A stretch of 64,000 bases of DNA from an uncultured Bacteroidales bacterium (GTDB lineage Bacteria > Bacteroidota > Bacteroidia > Bacteroidales > Paludibacteraceae): the NCBI GenBank assembly GCA_902800215.1, contig CADCDS010000002.1, positions 1-64,000 on the forward strand, written 5' to 3'. This document shows positions 7,161 to 18,033 of this stretch, one piece after another. Each line of letters starts with the position of its first letter. Position 1 is the first letter of the stretch. The notes under the pieces are model-generated. The model searched no databases and was not told where the DNA came from. It worked only from the letters and a program-made list of their open reading frames with translations. The translations under genes and the position numbers were made by a program.

Positions 7161-7970
7161 ATGCGAGTAATTATTGAACCTTCGTATGACCTGCTGAGTC
7201 AGTGGGCTGCGAACTATGTAGCAAAACGAATCAATGAATTTGATCCGAAAGAGAGCAAACCGTTTGTGCTGGGTCTTCCGACCGGAAGTTCTCCGTTAGG
7301 TATGTATAAAGAGTTGATCAAACTGAATAAAGCCGGTAAAGTATCCTTCCGCAATGTGGTTACCTTCAATATGGACGAGTACGTCAATTTGGCAGAGGAC
7401 CATCCGGAGAGTTACCACAGCTTCATGTGGAATAACTTCTTCTCCCATATCGACATCCGTAAGGAGAACGTGAATATCTTGAACGGTAATGCACCGGACT
7501 TGGCAGCAGAATGCGCCCGTTATGAGGAGAAGATCAAGAATATCGGTGGTATTCATTTGTTCTTAGGCGGTATCGGACCGGACGGTCACATTGCATTTAA
7601 CGAACCGGGTTCATCGCTGACCAGCCGTACCCGTAAGAAAGAGTTGACCACCGACACGATCATCGCTAACAGCCGTTTCTTCGACAACGATGTGAACAAA
7701 GTGCCGAAGACCGCCCTTACCGTAGGTGTCGGCACCGTTATGGACGCCAAAGAGGTGCTGATTATGGTGAATGGTCACAACAAAGCACGTGCCCTCCAAC
7801 ATGCTATTGAGGAACCGATCAGTCATATGTGGACCGTTTCGATGCTCCAGATGCACCAGCACGGTATCATTGTCTGCGATGAGGCAGCATGCGAAGAACT
7901 CAAAGTCGGCACGTTCAACTACTTTAAAGACATTGAGAAAAACAACTTAGATCCGAAAACATTGTTATAA
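7161..7970 (+). CDS. nagB: Glucosamine-6-phosphate deaminase
   Basis: The 269-residue enzyme (E. coli NagB has 266) converts glucosamine-6-phosphate to fructose-6-phosphate and ammonia. Catalytic residues are conserved at the same positions as in E. coli: D72 in FNMDEY, and D141, H143 and E148 in [15 protein letters not shown]. The phosphate-binding [10 protein letters not shown] motif is at 38-47. Its stop overlaps the cysS start by one base (TAATG), suggesting translational coupling. Confidence 0.95.
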   Translation: MRVIIEPSYDLLSQWAANYVAKRINEFDPKESKPFVLGLPTGSSPLGMYKELIKLNKAGKVSFRNVVTFNMDEYVNLAEDHPESYHSFMWNNFFSHIDIRKENVNILNGNAPDLAAECARYEEKIKNIGGIHLFLGGIGPDGHIAFNEPGSSLTSRTRKKELTTDTIIANSRFFDNDVNKVPKTALTVGVGTVMDAKEVLIMVNGHNKARALQHAIEEPISHMWTVSMLQMHQHGIIVCDEAACEELKVGTFNYFKDIEKNNLDPKTLL

Positions 7971-9433
7971 TGCTGGAGATTTATAATTCGTTAACTCGTT
8001 TTAAGGAAACATTCAAACCCTTGCACGATGGACACGTAGGCATGTATGTCTGCGGTCCTACCGTGTATGGAGATGCCCATCTGGGGCATGCTCGTCCGGC
8101 GATCACGTTTGACCTGCTGTACCGGTACTTGCAGTACTTAGGGTATAAGGTGCGGTACGTGCGGAATATTACCGATGTGGGTCACTTGGAACACGATGCC
8201 GATGAAGGTGAGGATAAGATTGCTAAGAAAGCACGGTTGGAGCAACTCGAACCGATGGAGGTGGTGCAATATTACACCAACCGCTACCATCGCGACATGG
8301 CGGCATTGAATGTCTTACCGCCTTCCATCGAACCGCATGCATCAGGCCATATCATCGAGCAGATTGCGTTTGTGCAGAAGATTCTCGATAAGGGTTATGC
8401 GTACGTGTCCAATGGCTCCGTCTATATGGACGTGGAAAAATACGCGAAGGATTTTCCGTATGGTAAACTCTCCGGTCGCAATCTGAACGATATTGTGACG
8501 GAGACGCGTGAACTGGATGGTCAGGAAGAGAAGAAACACAGTTATGACTTCGCCCTTTGGAAGAAAGCGGCTCCGGAACATATCATGCATTGGCCTTCAC
8601 CGTGGTCCGAAGGATTCCCCGGTTGGCACATGGAGTGCTCGACGATGGGTACAAAATACTTAGGTGAGCGGTTCGATATCCACGGAGGTGGACTCGATCT
8701 GATTTTCCCGCACCACGAAGCAGAGATTGCGCAATCTTGTGCCGCACTCGGTCATGAGACCGTCCATTACTGGATGCATAACAATATGATCACTATTGCC
8801 GGCAAGAAGATGGGTAAGAGTTACAATAACTTCATTACGCTGGAGCAGTTCTTCAGCGGCAATCACCCGTTACTGAGTAAGCCTTTCGGCCCGATGGTAA
8901 TCCGTTTCTTCATCCTGCAGGCACACTACCGTTCGACGGTGGATTTCTCTTCGGAAGCACTCGAAGCAGCCGAGAAAGGTTTGCAACGTATGCAGGAAGC
9001 GTATGCGCGTCTGCAGAAGTTGCAAGCTGGCAAAGAGACAACGGTAGAGATCGGTGATTTACGTACGCGTTGCCAAGAAGCGATGGACGATGATCTGAAC
9101 ACGCCGTTTGTGATTGCTGCGCTGTTTGATTCTACGCGTGCGATTAATACGGTGTATGACGGTAAGGGTACGATCAGCGAAGCGGACTTGAAAGAGTTAC
9201 GTGAGGTTTGGAAGACCTTCGCCATCGATATTCTTGGTCTGCGTCTGGAGGAACAAGGCGGTGATGCCGGAAAACAGAAAGCGTTTAACGGAGCGATTGA
9301 CCTGCTGTTGGGAATCCGTCTGCAGGCCAAGCAGAATAAAGACTGGGGCACGAGTGATAAGATCCGGAATGAATTGACGGCACTTGGATTCCAGATTAAA
9401 GATACGAAAGACGGTTTTGAATGGAGTATCTGA
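7970..9433 (+). CDS. cysS: Cysteinyl-tRNA synthetase
   Basis: The 487-residue class I aminoacyl-tRNA synthetase shows the zinc ligand C28 in [10 protein letters not shown], the HIGH motif as HLGH at 37-40, a second zinc-binding region in [10 protein letters not shown] and HHEAEIAQS, and a KMSKS variant KKMGKSYNN. The C-terminal helical DALR-like region is complete. A hairpin with 8-bp arms (AACGCTTC/GAAGCGTT) at 9471-9503, just past the stop, lies inside the converging gene and could serve as a terminator. Confidence 0.95.
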   Translation: MLEIYNSLTRFKETFKPLHDGHVGMYVCGPTVYGDAHLGHARPAITFDLLYRYLQYLGYKVRYVRNITDVGHLEHDADEGEDKIAKKARLEQLEPMEVVQYYTNRYHRDMAALNVLPPSIEPHASGHIIEQIAFVQKILDKGYAYVSNGSVYMDVEKYAKDFPYGKLSGRNLNDIVTETRELDGQEEKKHSYDFALWKKAAPEHIMHWPSPWSEGFPGWHMECSTMGTKYLGERFDIHGGGLDLIFPHHEAEIAQSCAALGHETVHYWMHNNMITIAGKKMGKSYNNFITLEQFFSGNHPLLSKPFGPMVIRFFILQAHYRSTVDFSSEALEAAEKGLQRMQEAYARLQKLQAGKETTVEIGDLRTRCQEAMDDDLNTPFVIAALFDSTRAINTVYDGKGTISEADLKELREVWKTFAIDILGLRLEEQGGDAGKQKAFNGAIDLLLGIRLQAKQNKDWGTSDKIRNELTALGFQIKDTKDGFEWSI

Positions 9434-9436
9434 GGA

Positions 9437-9847
9437 TCAGGCGAGATGTCGCCGTTCCCGAACGATGAGTAACGCTTCTTCCCGGATATCGGGGGGAAGC
9501 GTTATGTTTCTCAATTGCAGCGACCGGCACCAACCCGGTACGTCCGCTTCTTGAAGGGTGGAGAATACTTCACGAATGGCCTGATGTTGTTCTGCCGTGA
9601 AGTCAGAAGGATCGACACCGGCTAAACTATCCAATTCTTCATCATCGTAATAGTCAATCTTGGCATTGGTCTGCAGCAGCGTCTCCCGTTCGCAAACCAA
9701 ATGCTCACCACAGCATCCTTCCGGACGTTGTTCGGCTGTTGGCTGTTGGTTATTAGCGGTTGGCTTCTTAGCTCTCCTGCGCTCACGAATCTCAATGAGC
9801 ACAAGCACCACAACGACTAATACTATAAAAGCTATTAAAGGAATCAT
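9437..9847 (-). CDS. Conserved hypothetical membrane-anchored protein next to parE
   Basis: The 136-residue protein has an N-terminal membrane helix ([19 protein letters not shown]) and a basic stretch. A Q/N/P-rich linker encoded by heptad repeats (9731-9764) follows. The soluble domain contains [10 protein letters not shown] and an acidic [10 protein letters not shown] segment. It overlaps the parE stop by 4 nt (ATGA), so it is co-transcribed with parE. I recognise the arrangement as frequent in Bacteroidales but know no function. The cysteines could bind a metal, which is inference. Confidence 0.7.
   Translation of the reverse strand: MIPLIAFIVLVVVVLVLIEIRERRRAKKPTANNQQPTAEQRPEGCCGEHLVCERETLLQTNAKIDYYDDEELDSLAGVDPSDFTAEQHQAIREVFSTLQEADVPGWCRSLQLRNITLPPDIREEALLIVRERRHLA
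9731..9764. repeat. Heptad repeat inside coding sequence
   Basis: On the minus strand, units such as GCCAACA, GCCGAAC and ACCAACA repeat every 7 nt. They encode the [10 protein letters not shown] linker of the 9437-9847 protein. Confidence 0.55.
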
Positions 9848-11760
9848 TCAAACTCTTCTTCGATGCGGTCTTCTTCGATGACGAGGTTATCGATGATAAA
9901 CTGTTGGCGTTCAGTGGTGTTCTTCCCCATGTAGTACGCCAGCAGGTCTTTCACATTGTCCTCTTTGCGCAGATTAACCTGGTCCAAACGGATACCGGTT
10001 CCGATAAAGCCTTTGAACTCGTCCGGTGAAATTTCACCCAGACCTTTGAATCGGGTAATCTCCGGATTTTTGATCTTGGCGATGGCTTTCTGGCGTTCCT
10101 CTTCGGAATAGCAATAAACAATTTGGTTCTTATCCTTGACGCGGAAGAGCGGTGTCTGGAGAATATAGACGTGTCCTTTCTTGACGAGATCCGGGAAGAA
10201 CTGCAGGAAGAACGTCAGCATCAGTAAGCGGATATGCATTCCGTCCACATCGGCATCAGTAGCGATGATCACTTTGTTGTAGCGCAACTCATCCAAACCG
10301 TCTTCGATGTTCAGCGCCGACTGCAGGCAATTGAACTCCTCGTTTTCATAAACTACGGATTTGCTGAGGCCATAGCAGTTCAGCGGCTTTCCGCGTAAGG
10401 AGAAAACCGCTTGGGTACGCACGTCACGACTCTTGGTGATACTTCCCGAAGCCGACAAACCCTCGGTGATGAAGATACAGGATTCGAGACGCAGATCATC
10501 GTCCGCATCTTTGGCAGACTTGACGGGTTTGGTGTCATTCAGGTGAATCTGACAATCACGCAACTTGGGATTATTGACCAGATTCTTCTTCGCCCGTTCC
10601 CGAGCGGCTTTGGTTACACCCGCTATCGCTTTCCGTTCTTTCTCGCTGTCCTGAATTTTCTGCAGCATTACCTCCGTGATCTCCGGGTGCTTATGCAAGT
10701 AGTTGTCCAATTGCTGCTTGACGAAGTCATTGACGAACTTATTCACACTCACACCGCCCGTCGGACTCATGTCCTTCGAACCGAGCTTCACCTTCGTCTG
10801 ACTCTCAAACACCGGTTCTTCGACGTTGATAGCGATGGCTCCTACCACACCGTTTCGAATGTCTGCCAATTCCTGGTTCTTATTAAAGAACTCCTTGATA
10901 GTCCTACCTATCGCCTCGCGATAAGCGGCTTGGTGGGTACCGCCTTGGATGGTATGCTGACCGTTCACGAAGGAATAATACTCATCGCCGTTTTGGTCGG
11001 TATGCGTCAGCGCAATCTCAATGTCTTCGCCTTGAATATGAATGATGGGATAGAGCGGATTGACGGTCATGTTCTCTGTTAACAGATCCAACAAACCGTT
11101 CTTGCTCACGAATTTCTTACCGTTATAGACGAGCGTCAAACCCGTATTCAGATAAGCGTAGTTACGCAGTAACTCTTCGATATAATCGTCACGGAAATGG
11201 TAGTTTTCGAAGAGACCTTTGCTGTCATCCGGTACAAACTCGATGATCGTGCCGCGTTTTTCCGAACCATTATAATCGAGGATACCGGTGTCGGAAGTGA
11301 GTTTACCTTGTGCAAACTCCGCCCGACGGGTTTTGCCTTCGCGGAAGGATTCTACGGCGAAGAAAGATGATAAGGCATTGACGGCTTTGGTTCCTACACC
11401 GTTCAGACCGACGGATTTCTTGAAGGCCTTGCTGTCGTATTTACCACCGGTGTTGAGCACACTCACCACTTCGACGAGTTTTCCTAAAGGAATACCGCGC
11501 CCGTAGTCGCGTACACGCACACGCCCGTCAACCACATCCACTTCGATCACTTTTCCTTCGCCCATGCGGTACTCATCGATGGAGTTATCAATACTCTCTT
11601 TGATAAGCACGTAGATACCGTCATCGGAGTGACTTCCGTCACCCAGTTTACCGATATACATACCCGGACGTCGCCGGATATGTTCCATATCATCCAAGTG
11701 GATAATGTTCTCGTCGCCGTAATCGACAGCGTTCAGATTTATCTCGTTTTCTTCTGCCAT
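9844..11760 (-). CDS. parE: DNA topoisomerase IV subunit B (ParE/GyrB family)
   Basis: The 638-residue type IIA topoisomerase ATPase subunit has a GHKL ATPase domain ([36 protein letters not shown]), a transducer domain, and a TOPRIM domain with [11 protein letters not shown] and [10 protein letters not shown]. In the usual EGDSA box the D is L here, while the catalytic glutamate is kept. ParE is preferred over GyrB from the sequence style ([18 protein letters not shown]), seen in Bacteroidetes ParE. Its promoter is at 11777-11808, and it is followed by the overlapping 136-residue gene. Confidence 0.88.
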   Translation of the reverse strand: MAEENEINLNAVDYGDENIIHLDDMEHIRRRPGMYIGKLGDGSHSDDGIYVLIKESIDNSIDEYRMGEGKVIEVDVVDGRVRVRDYGRGIPLGKLVEVVSVLNTGGKYDSKAFKKSVGLNGVGTKAVNALSSFFAVESFREGKTRRAEFAQGKLTSDTGILDYNGSEKRGTIIEFVPDDSKGLFENYHFRDDYIEELLRNYAYLNTGLTLVYNGKKFVSKNGLLDLLTENMTVNPLYPIIHIQGEDIEIALTHTDQNGDEYYSFVNGQHTIQGGTHQAAYREAIGRTIKEFFNKNQELADIRNGVVGAIAINVEEPVFESQTKVKLGSKDMSPTGGVSVNKFVNDFVKQQLDNYLHKHPEITEVMLQKIQDSEKERKAIAGVTKAARERAKKNLVNNPKLRDCQIHLNDTKPVKSAKDADDDLRLESCIFITEGLSASGSITKSRDVRTQAVFSLRGKPLNCYGLSKSVVYENEEFNCLQSALNIEDGLDELRYNKVIIATDADVDGMHIRLLMLTFFLQFFPDLVKKGHVYILQTPLFRVKDKNQIVYCYSEEERQKAIAKIKNPEITRFKGLGEISPDEFKGFIGTGIRLDQVNLRKEDNVKDLLAYYMGKNTTERQQFIIDNLVIEEDRIEEEFE

Positions 11761-11776
11761 AATCCAAAATCGGGTG

Positions 11777-11808
11777 CAAAATTACAAAAAAAAATCCGAA
11801 TACGCAAA
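11777..11808 (-). promoter_or_regulatory. Promoter of parE
   Basis: On the minus strand TTGCGTATTCG is followed, 20 bp after TTG, by TAATTTTGC. Confidence 0.75.
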
Positions 11809-11844
11809 TTTTTGACGTCTTTTGTGTAAAAAGATATTCTTCTC

Positions 11845-11875
11845 TTGCATATATGCAAAAAAAGTTGTAACTTTG
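11845..11875 (+). promoter_or_regulatory. Promoter of uxaB-uxaA
   Basis: TTGCATATATG (part of the palindrome TTGCATATATGCAA) is followed, 20 bp after TTG, by TAACTTTGC. The leader to 11927 is about 45 nt. Confidence 0.78.
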
Positions 11876-11926
11876 CAGCGCAAAATATGGGCATGAATTA
11901 ATTTAAAACATTTAATACTTAAAACT

Positions 11927-13414
11927 ATGGCAAAAAAAGCATTGAACAAGTGGACAGCGCCGAAGAGCGTTATGCCCGAGAGAATCATCCAGTTTGGTGA
12001 AGGTAACTTCCTCCGCGCATTTGTGGACTGGATTGTATGGAACATGAACGCCAAGACGAACTTCAACGGTTCGGTAGCTGTCGTTCAACCGATCGACAAA
12101 GGTATGGTAGAATGGCTTAACGGTCAGGACTGCTTGTATCATGTGAATCTGCAGGGTCGTCTCAAAGGTGAGGCAGTGAACAGTCTCGAGCGTATCGACG
12201 TGATCAGCCGTGCGCTAAATCCGTACACTCAGAATTGGGCATTCATGGCGCTGGCAGAGCAACCGGAGATCCGTTTCGTTATCTCCAATACCACCGAGGC
12301 TGGTATCACGTTTGATGACAGCTGCAAGTTCACCGACGCGCCGGCAAGTTCGTATCCGGGCAAGTTGGTTCAACTCCTCTTCCGTCGTTATAAGACCTTC
12401 AACGGCGATCCGACCAAGGGTCTGATCTTCATGCCGTGCGAGTTGATCTTCCTCAACGGACACCACTTGAAAGATTGTATCCGCAAGTATATCGAGTTGT
12501 GGAAAGACGATTTCGGAGCTGACTACGCAGGTTTCAAAGAGTGGTTCGAGAAATACAACTACGTTTGCGCAACCTTGGTTGACCGTATCGTTCCGGGCTT
12601 CCCGCGCAAGGATATTGCAGCCATTCAGGAGAAGGTGGGTTATAATGACAACCTCGTTGTTCAAGCCGAGATCTTCCACCTCTGGGTGATCGAGAAACCG
12701 GAGAACATGTCTATCGAAGAACTCGAGGCAGAGTTCCCGGCAAACAAAGCCGGTTTGAACGTGCTCATCGCAGAGTCCGAGAAACCGTACCACGAGCGTA
12801 AGGTGACGCTGCTGAACGGTCCGCATACAGTGCTCAGTCCGGTAACGTATCTCAGCGGCGTGAACATCGTTCGCGACGCTTGCAACCACGAGATCCTCGG
12901 TAAATACATCCACAAGGTTATGTTCGACGAGTTGCTCGAGACCCTGAACTTACCGAAGGAAGAACTCAAGGCATATGGCGAAAGCGTATTGGAGCGCTTC
13001 AACAACCCGTACGTAGATCACGCTGTGACAAGTATCATGCTGAACTCATTCCCGAAATTCGAGACACGCGACCTGCCGGGTCTGAAAGTATATCTCGAGC
13101 GTAAAGGCGAACTGCCGAAGGGCTTGGTTCTCGGTCTGGCAGCGATCATTACCTACTACAAGGGTGGTGTTCGTGCCGACGGTGCACCGATCGAGCCGAA
13201 CGATGCACAAGAGATCATGGATCTGCTCAAGCAACTCTGGGCTACCGGCGACAAACGCAAAGTGGCGGAAGGTGTGCTCGGTGCAACCGATATCATCTGG
13301 AAAGAGAGCAAGCAAGACCTCAATAAGATCCCGGGTCTGACCGACATGGTAGTTAAGTTCCTCGAGGATATTGAGAAGAAGGGTATGCTGGAGACGGTGA
13401 AAGAGATTTTATAA
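11927..13414 (+). CDS. uxaB: Tagaturonate reductase (altronate oxidoreductase)
   Basis: The 495-residue mannitol-dehydrogenase-family oxidoreductase converts D-tagaturonate to D-altronate with NADH in galacturonate (pectin) breakdown. Family features are the N-terminal RIIQFGEGNFLRAFVDW nucleotide-binding segment at 19-35, the central ISNTTEAGI, and the EKPYHERKVTLLNGPHT and AYGESVLERF-NPYVDHA segments. Altronate dehydratase follows, so the two form a galacturonate operon. The intergenic gap is filled by heptad repeats. Confidence 0.92.
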   Translation: MAKKALNKWTAPKSVMPERIIQFGEGNFLRAFVDWIVWNMNAKTNFNGSVAVVQPIDKGMVEWLNGQDCLYHVNLQGRLKGEAVNSLERIDVISRALNPYTQNWAFMALAEQPEIRFVISNTTEAGITFDDSCKFTDAPASSYPGKLVQLLFRRYKTFNGDPTKGLIFMPCELIFLNGHHLKDCIRKYIELWKDDFGADYAGFKEWFEKYNYVCATLVDRIVPGFPRKDIAAIQEKVGYNDNLVVQAEIFHLWVIEKPENMSIEELEAEFPANKAGLNVLIAESEKPYHERKVTLLNGPHTVLSPVTYLSGVNIVRDACNHEILGKYIHKVMFDELLETLNLPKEELKAYGESVLERFNNPYVDHAVTSIMLNSFPKFETRDLPGLKVYLERKGELPKGLVLGLAAIITYYKGGVRADGAPIEPNDAQEIMDLLKQLWATGDKRKVAEGVLGATDIIWKESKQDLNKIPGLTDMVVKFLEDIEKKGMLETVKEIL

Positions 13415-13416
13415 CT

Positions 13417-13466
13417 TTAGCTGTTAGCCGTTAGCTTTTAGCTAATAGCCAATAGCCAATAGCCAA
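13417..13466. repeat. Heptad repeat between uxaB and uxaA
   Basis: Seven near-identical 7-nt units (TTAGCTG, TTAGCCG, TTAGCTT, TTAGCTA, then ATAGCCA three times). They occupy nearly all of the 58-bp gap. Confidence 0.8.
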
Positions 13467-13472
13467 AGTGAT

Positions 13473-14954
13473 ATGACTAATATCTTAAAAATCAATCCTG
13501 CCGACAATGTGGTTGTAGCCATACAGCCGCAGTCGGCAGGTGCTGTAATCGAAGTGGATGGTAAGCAGATCACCGTTTTGGAAGATGTACCTGCCGGCCA
13601 TAAGATTGCCATCAAAGATCTCGCAGAAGGCGAAAACGTGATCAAGTACGGTTTCCCGATCGGTCATGCCCGCGAAGCAAAGAAAGCAGGTTCGTGGATG
13701 AACGAGAACAATATCAAGACCAACCTCGCAGGACTGCTTGAATACGAGTATCATCCGAAAGAGGTGGTACTCAACATCCCCGATGAGAAACGGACTTTCA
13801 TGGGTTATCGCCGCAAAGACGGTCAGGTAGGTATCCGCAATGAAGTGTGGATCATCCCGACCGTAGGTTGCGTGAACGGTATCATCCAGAAATGTGCGGA
13901 ACGGCTTCGTCAGGAGACGGGTGCAGAGAACATCTTTGCTTTCACCCATAACTACGGTTGCTCGCAGTTAGGCGACGATCATGAGAACACGAAGAAGATT
14001 CTGCGTGACATGATCCACCACCCGAATGCAGGTGCGATCCTTGTTGTTTCGTTGGGTTGTGAGAACAACCAACCGGACGTGTTCCGCGAGTTCTGCGGTG
14101 AGATAGACGAAGACCGTGTGAAGTTTGTTACGACGCAAAAGATCCAAGGCGATGAAGTGGAATACTGCATGCCGATCTTGCGTGATCTCTATACCAAGAC
14201 CACCCATGACAAACGCGTGGCAGTGCCGTTGAGCGAACTGCGCGTAGGTCTGAAGTGCGGCGGTTCGGACGGTTTCAGCGGTATCACAGCCAACCCCTTG
14301 TTGGGTTGTCTGAGCGACTGGTTGGTAGCGCAAGGTGGTACGACCGTACTGACTGAAGTGCCGGAGATGTTCGGTGCGGAGACGATCTTGATGGATCGCT
14401 GCGAGAACAAGGAGCTGTTTGACCAGACAGTGAGTCTCATCAATGACTTCAAGGACTATTTCCTCAGTCACGGCGAACCGGTAGGCGAGAACCCGAGTCC
14501 GGGAAACAAAGCCGGCGGTATCTCAACGCTCGAAGACAAAGCACTGGGTTGCACACAGAAGTGCGGTAAGTCGCTGGTACGCGGTGTGATGCCTTACGGT
14601 GAGCGTCTGCAAGTGAAAGGACTCAACCTGTTGTCGGCACCGGGTAATGACCTGGTTGCATCGACAGCATTGGCTTCCTGCGGATGTCATATGGTGCTGT
14701 TTACCACCGGTCGCGGTACACCCTTTGGTACGTATGTACCGACGATGAAAATCTCCACCAATTCGACTTTGGCAAAGAACAAACCGAACTGGATTGATTT
14801 CAATGCCGGTGTGATTGCCGAAGGCGAACCGATGGACGAGGTGGCAAAACGTTTTGCAGAGTTCGTGATAGAAGTAGCCAACGGCGCCAAGACGAACAAC
14901 GAGAAGAACGGTTACCACGAGATAGCCATCTTTAAGAATGGCGTTACTCTCTAA
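13473..14954 (+). CDS. uxaA: Altronate dehydratase
   Basis: The 493-residue enzyme dehydrates D-altronate to 2-keto-3-deoxygluconate. The N-terminal SAF domain (about 1-95, including VEVDGKQITVLEDVPAGHKIA) is followed by the UxaA family domain, with GYRRKDGQVGIRNEVWIIP, THNYGCSQLGDDH and the C-terminal CGCHMVLFTTGRGTPFG. Conserved cysteines (GCSQ, ALGCTQKCGKS) fit the metal site of the family. It is second in the uxaBA operon, and the next gene overlaps its last 17 nt. Confidence 0.93.
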   Translation: MTNILKINPADNVVVAIQPQSAGAVIEVDGKQITVLEDVPAGHKIAIKDLAEGENVIKYGFPIGHAREAKKAGSWMNENNIKTNLAGLLEYEYHPKEVVLNIPDEKRTFMGYRRKDGQVGIRNEVWIIPTVGCVNGIIQKCAERLRQETGAENIFAFTHNYGCSQLGDDHENTKKILRDMIHHPNAGAILVVSLGCENNQPDVFREFCGEIDEDRVKFVTTQKIQGDEVEYCMPILRDLYTKTTHDKRVAVPLSELRVGLKCGGSDGFSGITANPLLGCLSDWLVAQGGTTVLTEVPEMFGAETILMDRCENKELFDQTVSLINDFKDYFLSHGEPVGENPSPGNKAGGISTLEDKALGCTQKCGKSLVRGVMPYGERLQVKGLNLLSAPGNDLVASTALASCGCHMVLFTTGRGTPFGTYVPTMKISTNSTLAKNKPNWIDFNAGVIAEGEPMDEVAKRFAEFVIEVANGAKTNNEKNGYHEIAIFKNGVTL

Positions 14955-15639
14955 TCTCTTAGACTTGTTATGCCCCCACACATGCCCGATGTGTGGGGGA
15001 TATAGTAACGGTATATGTAAAGAGTGTATCCAATCCTTACCACGTACCGAACAGGCGGCATTGCGGCAGAATAGTACGGAGTATGTGCTGGCGGGAGAAG
15101 GGCACGATTTCGTGAGGCAGATGAAGGTGATGCATCTGGATAAAGCAGCGGCTTTTCTGCATTACGAGAAAGATCATCCCATCCAACGGGCGATACATCT
15201 GATGAAATACGCCGATCAACCGATGATCGGTCAGCAGTTGGGCCACCTGGCCGCTGTGGATATGCAATATGCAGATTTTCTGGAAGGCATCGATGTGATC
15301 ATACCGGTTCCATTGCATCCCAAACGGATGCGGGAGAGAGGGTATAATCAATCCGAATATATCGCACGAGGAATCCGTGAAGTGACGGGAATACCAATTG
15401 ACACGACGCATGTCACACGCACTCGCAACACCCCGAAGCAAGCTTTGCAGACGGGGGAAGAACGAAAGCATAACGTGGTGGATGCGTTTGAGGTGAATCA
15501 TCCGGAACAGTTGTACAACAAGCATATACTGGTAGTAGATGATTTGATTACAACGGGTGAGACGATGCGGAGTTGCCTCAAAGCGATGAAGCGAATCAGA
15601 GGAGCGAAATTTACAGTCTTTGCCTTGTGCAAAGCTTAA
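14938..15639 (+). CDS. ComF family phosphoribosyltransferase-like protein
   Basis: The 233-residue protein has an N-terminal zinc-ribbon-like motif (CPHTCPMCGG and CKEC, about 12-31), then a type I phosphoribosyltransferase fold. The PRPP-binding loop VVDDLITTGETM is near 197-208. The IPVPLHPKRMRERGYNQSE segment is diagnostic of the ComF/GntX family, which is linked to DNA uptake or unknown PRTase activity. It overlaps uxaA by 17 nt and is followed 4 nt later by nadB. The family is certain; the biochemical role is not. Confidence 0.88.
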   Translation: MALLSNLLDLLCPHTCPMCGGYSNGICKECIQSLPRTEQAALRQNSTEYVLAGEGHDFVRQMKVMHLDKAAAFLHYEKDHPIQRAIHLMKYADQPMIGQQLGHLAAVDMQYADFLEGIDVIIPVPLHPKRMRERGYNQSEYIARGIREVTGIPIDTTHVTRTRNTPKQALQTGEERKHNVVDAFEVNHPEQLYNKHILVVDDLITTGETMRSCLKAMKRIRGAKFTVFALCKA

Positions 15640-15643
15640 TGAT

Positions 15644-17245
15644 ATGACGAAGAAATATGATTTTTTGATTATCGGTGGTGGTGTAGCCGGTATGAGTTTT
15701 GCGCTGAAGGTAGCGCGTACAGAGAAATATAAGATTGCGCTGTGCTGCAAGACAACCTTGGAAGAAGCGAACACAGCGAAGGCACAGGGCGGTATCGCGT
15801 CTGTGACGAACCTGTTAGTGGATGATTTTGAGAAACATATCCACGATACGATGGTGGCCGGTGATTGGTTAAGCGATCCCGCGGCTGTGGAACAAGTAGT
15901 GAAGAATGCCCCGAAAGGGATAGAAGAACTTGTGAAATGGGGTGTGAACTTCGATAAGAAAGAAGATGGAGCGTTTGATCTTCACCGCGAAGGAGGACAT
16001 TCCGAGTTCCGCATTCTGCACCATGCCGATGACACGGGTGCGGAGATCCAACGGGGACTGATGGCGGCGGTGCGTGCCAATCCGTATATCGATGTGCTGG
16101 AGCACCATTTTGCGGTAGAGATCATCACGCAGCACCATCTGGGTGTACGCGTCACGAGACGGACACCCGATATCGAGTGCTACGGTGCGTATATCCTCAA
16201 TCCGAAGACACAGAAGATCGATACCTACCTCAGCCGTATCACGCTCATGGCTACCGGCGGAACGGGGGCAGTTTATGCCACGACGACGAACCCGGAGATT
16301 GCTACCGGTGACGGTATAGCGATGGTGTACCGGGCAAAAGGAGCGGTCAAAGATATGGAGTTTGTGCAATTCCACCCGACGAGCTTGTTTAATCCTGCTG
16401 AGACGCACCCGGCCTATCTGATCACCGAGGCGATGCGCGGTTACGGAGGTGTCTTACGCTTACCGAACGGAGAGGAGTTTATGCAGAAATATGATCCGCG
16501 TCTTTCGCTCGCACCGCGTGATATTGTAGCACGTGCGATCGATAATGAGATGAAGATCCATGCCATCGATCATGTGTGTCTGGATGTGACGCATAAAGAT
16601 CCGGAAGAGACCAAGCACCATTTCCCCAATATCTATGCCAAGTGCCTCAGTATCGGTATCGATATCACCAAGGAGTATATTCCGGTGGCACCTTGCGCGC
16701 ATTACATGTGCGGTGGTATCAAAGTGGATTTGGACGGTCAATCGTCTATCAAACGCTTGTATGCGGTAGGCGAATGTTCGTGTACGGGTCTGCACGGTGG
16801 TAACCGTCTGGCATCCAACTCGTTAATCGAAGCTGTAGTTTATGCCGATGCAGCCGCTAAACATAGTCTGAGTGTAATTGAAAACTATACTTTCAATGAC
16901 CGCATTCCGGCATGGAACGATGAAGGAACGTTGAGTAACGAGGAACGGGTGCTGATCGCGCAGGATGTGAAGGAAGTGGGGCAGATCATGTCCACCTACG
17001 TCGGTATCGTGCGTTCCGATTTGCGTCTGCGTCGTGCGTGGGAACGTCTGGATCTGCTTTACGAAGAGACGGAAGATCTGTTCAAACGCGTGAAGGCCGA
17101 TAAGGAGATATGTGAACTGCGTAACATGATTAATGTCGGTTACCTGATCACCCGTCAGGCCATGGAACGTAAGGAGAGTAGGGGTCTGCATTACTCTATC
17201 GATTATCCGAAGAAAGAGAACGAGCATCCACAGGAAGTATGGTAG
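15644..17245 (+). CDS. nadB: L-aspartate oxidase
   Basis: The 533-residue flavoprotein oxidises L-aspartate to iminoaspartate, the first step of de novo NAD synthesis. It shows the FAD dinucleotide fold (FLIIGGGVAGMSFAL), the TAKAQGGIAS flavin loop, the catalytic-region segments DLHREGGHSEFRILHHAD and FVQFHPT, and the GLHGGNRLASNSLIEA C-terminal FAD loop. The start at 15644 follows comF closely and matches family N-termini, so the upstream in-frame ATG (15620) inside comF is not used. Its end overlaps the NlpC/P60 gene by 7 nt. Confidence 0.92.
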   Translation: MTKKYDFLIIGGGVAGMSFALKVARTEKYKIALCCKTTLEEANTAKAQGGIASVTNLLVDDFEKHIHDTMVAGDWLSDPAAVEQVVKNAPKGIEELVKWGVNFDKKEDGAFDLHREGGHSEFRILHHADDTGAEIQRGLMAAVRANPYIDVLEHHFAVEIITQHHLGVRVTRRTPDIECYGAYILNPKTQKIDTYLSRITLMATGGTGAVYATTTNPEIATGDGIAMVYRAKGAVKDMEFVQFHPTSLFNPAETHPAYLITEAMRGYGGVLRLPNGEEFMQKYDPRLSLAPRDIVARAIDNEMKIHAIDHVCLDVTHKDPEETKHHFPNIYAKCLSIGIDITKEYIPVAPCAHYMCGGIKVDLDGQSSIKRLYAVGECSCTGLHGGNRLASNSLIEAVVYADAAAKHSLSVIENYTFNDRIPAWNDEGTLSNEERVLIAQDVKEVGQIMSTYVGIVRSDLRLRRAWERLDLLYEETEDLFKRVKADKEICELRNMINVGYLITRQAMERKESRGLHYSIDYPKKENEHPQEVW

Positions 17246-18021
17246 GTCTCTCCTTACATAGTATCGTACCCGTGCGTGCGGAGGCGCGTGAAGAAGCGGA
17301 ACAGAACACGCAGATGCTGTTCGGCGAGCTGTGTGAGATTTTAGAAGAACAACCCCGATGGTCACGGATTCAACTGATGGCCGATGGTCAGGAAGGTTGG
17401 GTGGATGCTAAGATGATCTGCCCGATGACGGAAGAGGAGTACCATGGGTATGCAGAAGCACTGAAGGAAGCAGCGACGGTCGTTTTTCCGATGACGTATG
17501 CGGTGAGTGAGAACAACGGACAGACGATTCCGCTGACGGCAGGCACGAAACTAACCAACTACCAAGATGGTCGATTCGAAGTGCTCGGCGTCGGTTTTCG
17601 TATCGATCCGAACATGGTGACTACGCAACCCTTGGCGCTGAACCAGGAGAACCTGTTAAAAACCCTTCGTTTCTTTATCAACGTGCCGTACCTGTGGGGC
17701 GGAAAGAATGCTTTAGGCATGGACTGTTCCGGTTTTACGCAGGTGATCATGAGTCTGTTTGGCAAACGCTTACCGCGTAATGCCTCGGAGCAGGCACAAG
17801 AGGGTCTGCCGGTAGCTAGTCTGGAAGAGGTTCAGGCAGGTGACTTGGCGTTTTTTGATCATGAGGACGGAAAGATCAGTCACGTCGGTATTGTGATTGA
17901 CCCGGAACGGATCATTCATTGTTCCGGTCGCGTGAAGGTAGAGAAACTGGATACGCAAGGAATCTATAATGCGGAACAAGGCGGTTATTCCCATCATCTG
18001 GTAGATATCAGAAGATACTAA
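17239..18021 (+). CDS. NlpC/P60 family peptidoglycan hydrolase with SH3-like N-terminus
   Basis: The 260-residue protein cleaves peptide stems of the cell wall, by family. The N-terminal half resembles bacterial SH3 domains (FGELCEILEEQ, QEGWVDAKMI). The C-terminal half is the NlpC/P60 domain with catalytic C163 in MDCSGF, H215 in SHVGIV, and a third polar site near IIHCSG. No standard signal peptide is seen, although family members are exported; the N-terminus may be mis-chosen because the ORF overlaps nadB by 7 nt. A bidirectional terminator follows at 18034. Confidence 0.88.
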   Translation: MVGLSLHSIVPVRAEAREEAEQNTQMLFGELCEILEEQPRWSRIQLMADGQEGWVDAKMICPMTEEEYHGYAEALKEAATVVFPMTYAVSENNGQTIPLTAGTKLTNYQDGRFEVLGVGFRIDPNMVTTQPLALNQENLLKTLRFFINVPYLWGGKNALGMDCSGFTQVIMSLFGKRLPRNASEQAQEGLPVASLEEVQAGDLAFFDHEDGKISHVGIVIDPERIIHCSGRVKVEKLDTQGIYNAEQGGYSHHLVDIRRY

Positions 18022-18033
18022 TTAACGAATAAA

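Noticed and set aside
13417..13466. Tandem repeats that could be taken for a CRISPR array
   Set aside because: Units are 7 nt with no spacers, and no cas genes are present.
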